Made by a program: the position numbers and the translations under genes
Part shown: positions 8,341 to 11,897 of the stretch, one piece after another
Position numbering within the stretch: the first letter of the stretch is position 1
Layout: each line of letters opens with the position of its first letter
Assembly: GCA_012031955.1 (NCBI GenBank)
Contig: JAAURZ010000021.1
Coordinates: 1 to 11,897, forward strand
Direction: 5' to 3'
Source of the DNA: Bacteroidia bacterium
GTDB lineage: Bacteria > Bacteroidota > Bacteroidia > Cytophagales > Cyclobacteriaceae
DNA length: 11,897 nucleotides
Notes under the pieces: model-generated
Databases searched by the model: none
What the model saw: only the letters and a program-made list of their open reading frames with translations
Told to the model about the DNA's origin: nothing

Positions 8341-8370
8341 AAAAAAGGCTGCCCTTTTGAGACAGCCTTT
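8341..8370 (-). terminator. Rho-independent terminator downstream of frr
   Basis: On the minus strand an 8-bp perfect stem (AAAGGCTG 8370-8363 with CAGCCTTT 8351-8344, 11-base loop) runs into a T run made by the A6 at 8341-8346. It lies about 98 bases after the frr stop and before the next minus-strand gene, so it would end the pyrH-frr transcript. Confidence 0.8.
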
Positions 8371-8467
8371 CATTCTTTTACCTGATTACGTTCCCATGCG
8401 GGAAGAGGCTTGATCAAGCATCACGTTACAAATATACATAAGAATGTCAGATTATTTTGTCAGGTGC

Positions 8468-9022
8468 CTACACAGTCATTATTTCGGCGTCCTTCTTCTT
8501 CATAAGGCCGTCAATCTTGTTGATGAAATCATCAGTAAGCCTTTGAACTTCTTCTTCTGCGTTCTTGACTTCATCTTCGGACACGCCTTTGATTTTCTTC
8601 AATTGTTCGTTGGTATCTTTGCGGATGTTGCGCACACTTACCTTGCCGTGCTCACACTCCTGGCCCACCTGTTTTACAAGCTGCTTGCGTCGTTCTTCTG
8701 TGAGCATGGGGATATTGATAATCACTTGCTGGCCATCGTTCTGTGGTGTAAGGCCCAGGTTTGCATTCATGATCGCTCTTTCAATTTCCGCGATCAGGCT
8801 TTTTTCCCATGGTTTGATAAAGATCGTGCGCGCGTCGGGCGTGGTCATTGAAGATACCTGGTTGAGTGGCGACATGGCGCCATAGTAGGACACCTGCACA
8901 CCGTCCAGCATGGAAGGGTTGGCTTTGCCTGCCCTGATCTTGGCCAGTTCGTTCCCTACGTGTGCAATGGCCTTAGACATCAATTCGCGCGCTTCGTCGA
9001 GGTACAATTGAATCTCGTCCAT
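8468..9022 (-). CDS. frr: Ribosome recycling factor
   Basis: 184 residues, the normal length of RRF. The N-terminus MDEIQLYLDEARELMSKAI is followed by the diagnostic HVGNELAKIRAGKANPSMLD. Further along come YYGAMSPLNQVSSM, IFIKPWEKS, IERAIMNANLGLTPQNDGQ, IINIPMLTEERRKQLVK and the C-terminal helix (TDDFINKIDGLMKKKDAEIM). Together with EF-G it splits post-termination ribosomes. It lies 62 bases downstream of pyrH on the same strand, the order usual in bacteria, so the two are probably co-transcribed. A clear terminator follows. The frame is intact. Confidence 0.97.
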   Translation of the reverse strand: MDEIQLYLDEARELMSKAIAHVGNELAKIRAGKANPSMLDGVQVSYYGAMSPLNQVSSMTTPDARTIFIKPWEKSLIAEIERAIMNANLGLTPQNDGQQVIINIPMLTEERRKQLVKQVGQECEHGKVSVRNIRKDTNEQLKKIKGVSEDEVKNAEEEVQRLTDDFINKIDGLMKKKDAEIMTV

Positions 9023-9085
9023 AGGTATGTCTTTATTAGTGATACGCTAATTTAATATAAATAGCCAGTGTGTAAAATGTTTTGC

Positions 9086-9793
9086 CTAGCTGATCAGGGT
9101 GCCCGCTCCCTCGCCGTTCACCACACTCAACAGGTTGCCTTTCTTGTTCATGTCGAACACGATGATGGGCAGATTGTTTTCCATGCACAACGTAAACGCC
9201 GTCATGTCCATGATGTTGAGATTTTTTTCGTAAGCCTCCTGGAACGTAAGCCTGGAATAGCGCACGGCGTCGGAATATTTCTCGGGGTCTTTCGTGTATA
9301 CGCCGTCAACACGGGTGCCTTTCAATACTACGCTGGCTTGCACTTCGATGGCGCGCAGGCTGGCGGTGGAGTCGGTGGTGAAATAAGGGTTGCCAATACC
9401 GGCGCCGAAGATCACGATCCGTCCTTTTTCCAGGTGGCGTATGGCACGCCGTCGGATAAAGGGTTCACAAACCTGTTCCATCTTGATGCCAGCCATAAGG
9501 CGGGTGTACATGCCGTGGCGCTCGAGCGCGCTTTGCAAGGCCATGGCGTTGATGACGGTGGCCAGCATGCCCATGTAGTCGCCTTGTACCCGGTCTATGC
9601 CCAGCGCCTCTGCCTGCCCCCCGCGGAATATGTTGCCGCCGCCGATAACAATAGCGACTTCAACGCCCTGTTCTTTGATCGCCTTTATCTCGTCAGAATA
9701 TTGTTCAAGCACCGCAGGGTCAATGTTGGTGGTTTTGCCAGAACCCTGCAGGGCCTCGCCACTCAGCTTCAGAAGTATCCTTTTATATTTCAT
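9086..9793 (-). CDS. pyrH: UMP kinase
   Basis: 235 residues, full length for the bacterial hexameric UMP kinase of the amino-acid kinase family, which phosphorylates UMP to UDP in pyrimidine nucleotide synthesis. It starts [19 protein letters not shown] (phosphate-binding KLSGEAL). It then has [14 protein letters not shown], the UMP-binding [34 protein letters not shown] and [11 protein letters not shown], and ends [12 protein letters not shown]. frr follows on the same strand. Upstream is a 252-base gap to the biotinyl carrier gene, which should hold its promoter, although I could not assign one. The frame is intact. Confidence 0.97.
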   Translation of the reverse strand: MKYKRILLKLSGEALQGSGKTTNIDPAVLEQYSDEIKAIKEQGVEVAIVIGGGNIFRGGQAEALGIDRVQGDYMGMLATVINAMALQSALERHGMYTRLMAGIKMEQVCEPFIRRRAIRHLEKGRIVIFGAGIGNPYFTTDSTASLRAIEVQASVVLKGTRVDGVYTKDPEKYSDAVRYSRLTFQEAYEKNLNIMDMTAFTLCMENNLPIIVFDMNKKGNLLSVVNGEGAGTLIS

Positions 9794-10045
9794 CTTTCAA
9801 TAAGTCCGAATGTCGTGCCGCCTTGAAACTGTTTGGTATGTTGGGCGGTGGACAAGTTCATGGGTTAGGTTCGAGCCTGATGCGATTTTTGAGGTATCAA
9901 GACCACATGCCTCCTGTTTTCTAAAGGATGATAGTATGATAAATCCCGCAAATATGCCGAGGATTTTCCGTATAGAAAAGATTTGGGGAAGAAGAACAAA
10001 GATTTTTAGACCCATCCAACGAAGGTTAAGGCATTGGCACGTGAA

Positions 10046-10540
10046 TCAGAATTCAATCAACGTCTGATTTTTTTCCACACTCTCACCCTTTTTTACCTTC
10101 ACGACTTTCACAACAGCGTCGCCGTGGGCCTTGATGATGTTCTCCATCTTCATCGCTTCAAGAATGAGTAGCGGTTGCCCCTGCTTTACGGTGTCGCCTT
10201 CTTTCACCTTTAAATCAATGATCAGCCCGGGCATCGGCGCCTTCACGCTGTTCACCTTATTCGATGCGCCGGAAGTCATCCCCATTTGTTCGAGCAGCAG
10301 GTCGAACTTATTCTTGACAGACACCGTGTGTTGCCTGTTGTTGATCTTCACGATCACGGTGTGCGCCGCTTCATCCACCGACACAAGCTCGGCGCGGAAA
10401 CTCTGGTTATTGTGCAGAATGTGAAAATGCCGGTCCTCCAGTCTTACAATATCCCAGCCTATCGGCTGCCCATCAACACTGATACTGTCGTCGATGTGCT
10501 CGATGGCGAATGTCTTCTCGTTAACCGTTGCTTTGAACAT
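10046..10540 (-). CDS. Biotin carboxyl carrier protein (biotin/lipoyl attachment domain)
   Basis: 164 residues from the chosen start MFKATVNEKTFAIEHID (ATG 10540, preceded directly by GAGG). The frame is open to an ATG at 10600, but the 20 extra residues are not family-like. The C-terminal 75 residues are a biotinyl domain: VKAPMPGLIIDLKVKEGD, then LILEAMKMEN, where Lys131 of the AMKM motif is the biotin attachment site, then VKVKKGESVEKNQTLIEF. This is the Bacteroidota stand-alone carrier subunit of an acyl-CoA (acetyl- or propionyl-type) carboxylase. The biotin carboxylase and carboxyltransferase genes are not in the window, so the substrate remains open. It is divergent from the TPP-controlled receptor gene. 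The frame is intact. Confidence 0.9.
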   Translation of the reverse strand: MFKATVNEKTFAIEHIDDSISVDGQPIGWDIVRLEDRHFHILHNNQSFRAELVSVDEAAHTVIVKINNRQHTVSVKNKFDLLLEQMGMTSGASNKVNSVKAPMPGLIIDLKVKEGDTVKQGQPLLILEAMKMENIIKAHGDAVVKVVKVKKGESVEKNQTLIEF

Positions 10541-10590
10541 CCTCAAAAATAGAAGGTTGTAATCTAAATCCATCCTCGGTGCATAAAAAC

Positions 10591-10622
10591 TTGCGACCAT
10601 AGCTTAATGGTGCTTACATTTA
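10591..10622 (+). promoter_or_regulatory. Putative Bacteroidota-type promoter for the TPP riboswitch transcript
   Basis: TACATTTA at 10615-10622 matches the TAnnTTTG -7 element except for the last base. TTGC at 10591-10594 sits 20 bases upstream as a partial -33 TTTG box. A transcript starting about seven bases downstream would begin just before the riboswitch P1 stem at 10642. Position supports the call more than the motif does. Confidence 0.4.
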
Positions 10623-10641
10623 CACTCGGAATCGGTCATGC

Positions 10642-10724
10642 GCCGTCCCAAGGGGGTGCCTTAATATAACGGGCTGAGATTATACCCATTGAACCTGATG
10701 CCGGTAATGCGGCCGAAGGGAGGC
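10642..10724 (+). promoter_or_regulatory. TPP riboswitch (THI element)
   Basis: All conserved blocks of the thiamin pyrophosphate aptamer are present in order: GGGGGTGCC (10652-10660), GGGCTGAGA (10671-10679), ACCC (10684-10687), ACCTGAT (10693-10699), GGTAATGC (10703-10710) and GAAGGGA (10715-10721). The closing P1 helix is visible, with GCC+TCCC (10642-10644, 10646-10649, one bulged G) pairing with GGGAGGC (10718-10724). TPP binding normally lowers expression of the downstream gene. Here that gene is the TonB-dependent receptor starting at 10788, which identifies it as part of the thiamin regulon. Confidence 0.95.
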
Positions 10725-10726
10725 AA

Positions 10727-10777
10727 GGTTAAAACGTACGCAGGTTGTATTCCCCTGTACTGCTGCAGGTTTAAACC
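10727..10777 (+). promoter_or_regulatory. Possible expression-platform hairpin between riboswitch and receptor start
   Basis: GGTTAAAAC (10727-10735) can pair with GTTTAAACC (10769-10777) in 8 of 9 positions. Stacked inside it, GTA and CAGG (10736-10738, 10741-10744) pair with CCTG and TAC in 10754-10760. No T run follows, so it is not an intrinsic terminator. Its foot lies 10 bases before the ATG at 10788, where it could influence ribosome access. The base pairing is seen; the regulatory role is inferred. Confidence 0.35.
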
Positions 10778-10787
10778 AACTTTAATC

Positions 10788-11897
10788 ATGTTTAAATTTT
10801 TAATGACAATCGCCGCGCTCTTTGTTGCACCGAGCCTGTGGGCACAGTACGCCATTCAGGGCAACGTACGCGCGGCAAACTCTAACGAGAGGCTGGAAGG
10901 CGCCACTGTGCAACTGGAAGGAACCCGGTTGTACGACGTGACCGACACGTTCGGGCGGTTCACCATGGCGAATGTGCCGGCAGGCGACCACCAGCTTCGT
11001 GTGAAGTTCCTCGGCTTCGCCGACGTGGTGATGCCGCTGACGTTGAACGCCGACACCGAAATCAACATTGTGATGACCGAGGATGTAATCGTGACCGATG
11101 AGGTGGTGGTAACAGCCACACGCGCCAATGGCAAAACACCATCTACCTATTCCACGGTCGACAAGCAGGCTATTCAGAAGCAGAACTTTGGACAAGACCT
11201 GCCCTTTCTGCTGAACTGGACGCCTTCGGTAGTAACCACCTCCGATGCAGGTGCCGGCGTCGGTTATACCGGCATACGCATTCGCGGAAGCGACGCCACG
11301 CGTATCAACGTCACCATCAACGGCATTCCGTACAACGATGCCGAGTCGCTCGGTACGTTTTGGGTCGACATACCCGACATCGCGGCGTCGTCGCAAAGCA
11401 TACAGATACAACGCGGCGTTGGCACCTCTACCAATGGCGCCGGCGCGTTTGGCGCCACCATCAACATGCAAACCAACACCCGCAACGCGGACCCCTATGC
11501 TGAAGTTGCCAACGCCTATGGTTCATTCAATACACGAAGACATTCGCTGAGCTTTGGCACGGGTCTGCTTCGTAGCCACTGGATCGTCGACGGGCGCATA
11601 TCCAGGATCGCTTCCGACGGATTTATCGATCGTGCATCGTCCGACCTGCAGTCATATTATTTGTCGGCCGGTTATTATGGAGGAAAAACGCTCGTTAAGG
11701 CCATCGTTTTCGGTGGAAAAGAGCGCACCTACCAGGCTTGGTACGGCGTGCCTGAATCGCGACTCAACAATGACACCGAAGCCATGCTAACAACCGCGGC
11801 GAACGAGGGGTGGAACACAGCCAAACCGACAACCTGCTCAACTCCGGCAGCCGCACCTTTAACCGTACACGTACCCAGACCAGGTGGACGACTACAA
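10788..11897 (+). CDS. TPP-regulated TonB-dependent outer-membrane receptor, 5' part, two frame breaks
   Basis: The start at ATG 10788 gives a clean signal peptide (MFKFLMTIAALFVAPSLWAQ). Residues about 21-100 form the carboxypeptidase-regulatory-like domain found on Bacteroidota receptors (GATVQLEG, DTFGRFTMANVPAGDHQLRV, FLGFAD). The plug domain follows: DEVVVTATRANGK, LPFLLNWTPSVVTTSDAG, GIRIRGSDATRINVTINGIP, VDIPDIAASSQSIQIQRGVG, TSTNGAGAFGATINMQTNT. Then the barrel begins (AYGSFNTRRHSLSFGTGLL; RIASDGFID; YQAWYGVPE). Near the right edge the frame breaks twice: one base is missing near 11820-11825 (QTDNLLNSGSRTFN resumes in another frame) and one near 11863-11866 (YTYPDQVDDY resumes). The 3' end is outside the window. 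The upstream TPP riboswitch points to uptake of thiamin or a precursor, as predicted for TPP-controlled Bacteroidota receptors (Omr1). Receptor type is certain; substrate is inferred from the riboswitch. Confidence 0.92.
   Translation, partial: MFKFLMTIAALFVAPSLWAQYAIQGNVRAANSNERLEGATVQLEGTRLYDVTDTFGRFTMANVPAGDHQLRVKFLGFADVVMPLTLNADTEINIVMTEDVIVTDEVVVTATRANGKTPSTYSTVDKQAIQKQNFGQDLPFLLNWTPSVVTTSDAGAGVGYTGIRIRGSDATRINVTINGIPYNDAESLGTFWVDIPDIAASSQSIQIQRGVGTSTNGAGAFGATINMQTNTRNADPYAEVANAYGSFNTRRHSLSFGTGLLRSHWIVDGRISRIASDGFIDRASSDLQSYYLSAGYYGGKTLVKAIVFGGKERTYQAWYGVPESRLNNDTEAMLTTAANEGWNTAKPTTCSTPAAAPLTVHVPRPGGRLQ

Noticed and set aside
9068..9826. A 252-codon plus-strand frame.
   Set aside because: It is the antisense shadow of pyrH, whose minus-strand reading is unmistakable.
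9864..9887. A GGTTCGAGCC string resembling a tRNA T-arm.
   Set aside because: The stem around it pairs poorly, the loop has the wrong length, and no acceptor, D or anticodon arms can be placed on either strand.
9797..10015. A 72-codon minus-strand frame between the biotin carrier gene and pyrH, with an HExxH-like HELVH and a hydrophobic start.
   Set aside because: No surrounding metalloprotease features, an unconvincing composition after the motif, no ribosome-binding signal and a likely promoter region of pyrH. A chance HExxH is plausible.
9810..10067. An 85-codon plus-strand frame.
   Set aside because: It overlaps the end of the biotin carrier gene in antisense, and its sequence has no recognisable domain or signal.
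10773..10777. The riboswitch leader as a transcription terminator.
   Set aside because: No run of T follows the hairpin ending at 10777, so an intrinsic terminator is not supported.

Overview
The window looks like a chromosomal segment of a Bacteroidota species, probably a member of the Cytophagales/Cytophagia. I base this on a DUF4270 lipoprotein, a LytS/LytTR-type two-component pair, a TonB receptor with a carboxypeptidase-regulatory-like N-terminus, weak Shine-Dalgarno signals and a TAnnTTTG-like promoter. By eye, base composition is close to 50% GC. No mobile element, CRISPR array, tRNA or rRNA gene was seen.

Left part (1-4070): a partial HTH_3/XRE regulator and a FadL-like outer-membrane barrel protein lie on the minus strand. 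Divergent from them are two plus-strand lipoproteins, a DUF4270 protein and a six-repeat Kelch protein. Middle (4113-5990): a LytS-like membrane histidine kinase and a LytTR response regulator overlap by ATGA and follow the Kelch gene closely. Converging on them is a minus-strand unit (8263 down to 5956) of three overlapping genes: a small membrane-anchored protein, an MFS transporter and an alpha/beta hydrolase. Right part: frr and pyrH (ribosome recycling and UMP kinase) with a terminator after frr, then a biotinyl carrier protein, all on the minus strand. Divergent from the carrier gene is a well-preserved TPP (thiamin pyrophosphate) riboswitch leading into a TonB-dependent receptor that runs off the window, most simply read as an outer-membrane thiamin (or precursor) importer.

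The most unusual property is the number of reading-frame breaks. Nine single-base-scale frame disruptions fall in six otherwise well-conserved genes (DUF4270, Kelch x2, kinase x2, response regulator, MFS, TonB receptor x2). Most sit in or beside short homopolymers, and in each case the downstream frame resumes the same protein domain. Uncorrected indels of a long-read or low-coverage assembly are the likeliest cause. Eight of the nine, however, fall in plus-strand genes, although coding length is about equal on the two strands, so real decay or slippage should be excluded with raw reads. I did not find convincing evidence of a wholly new system. The best biological leads are the TPP-controlled receptor with its structured leader and the DUF4270/Kelch lipoprotein, barrel and two-component neighbourhood.
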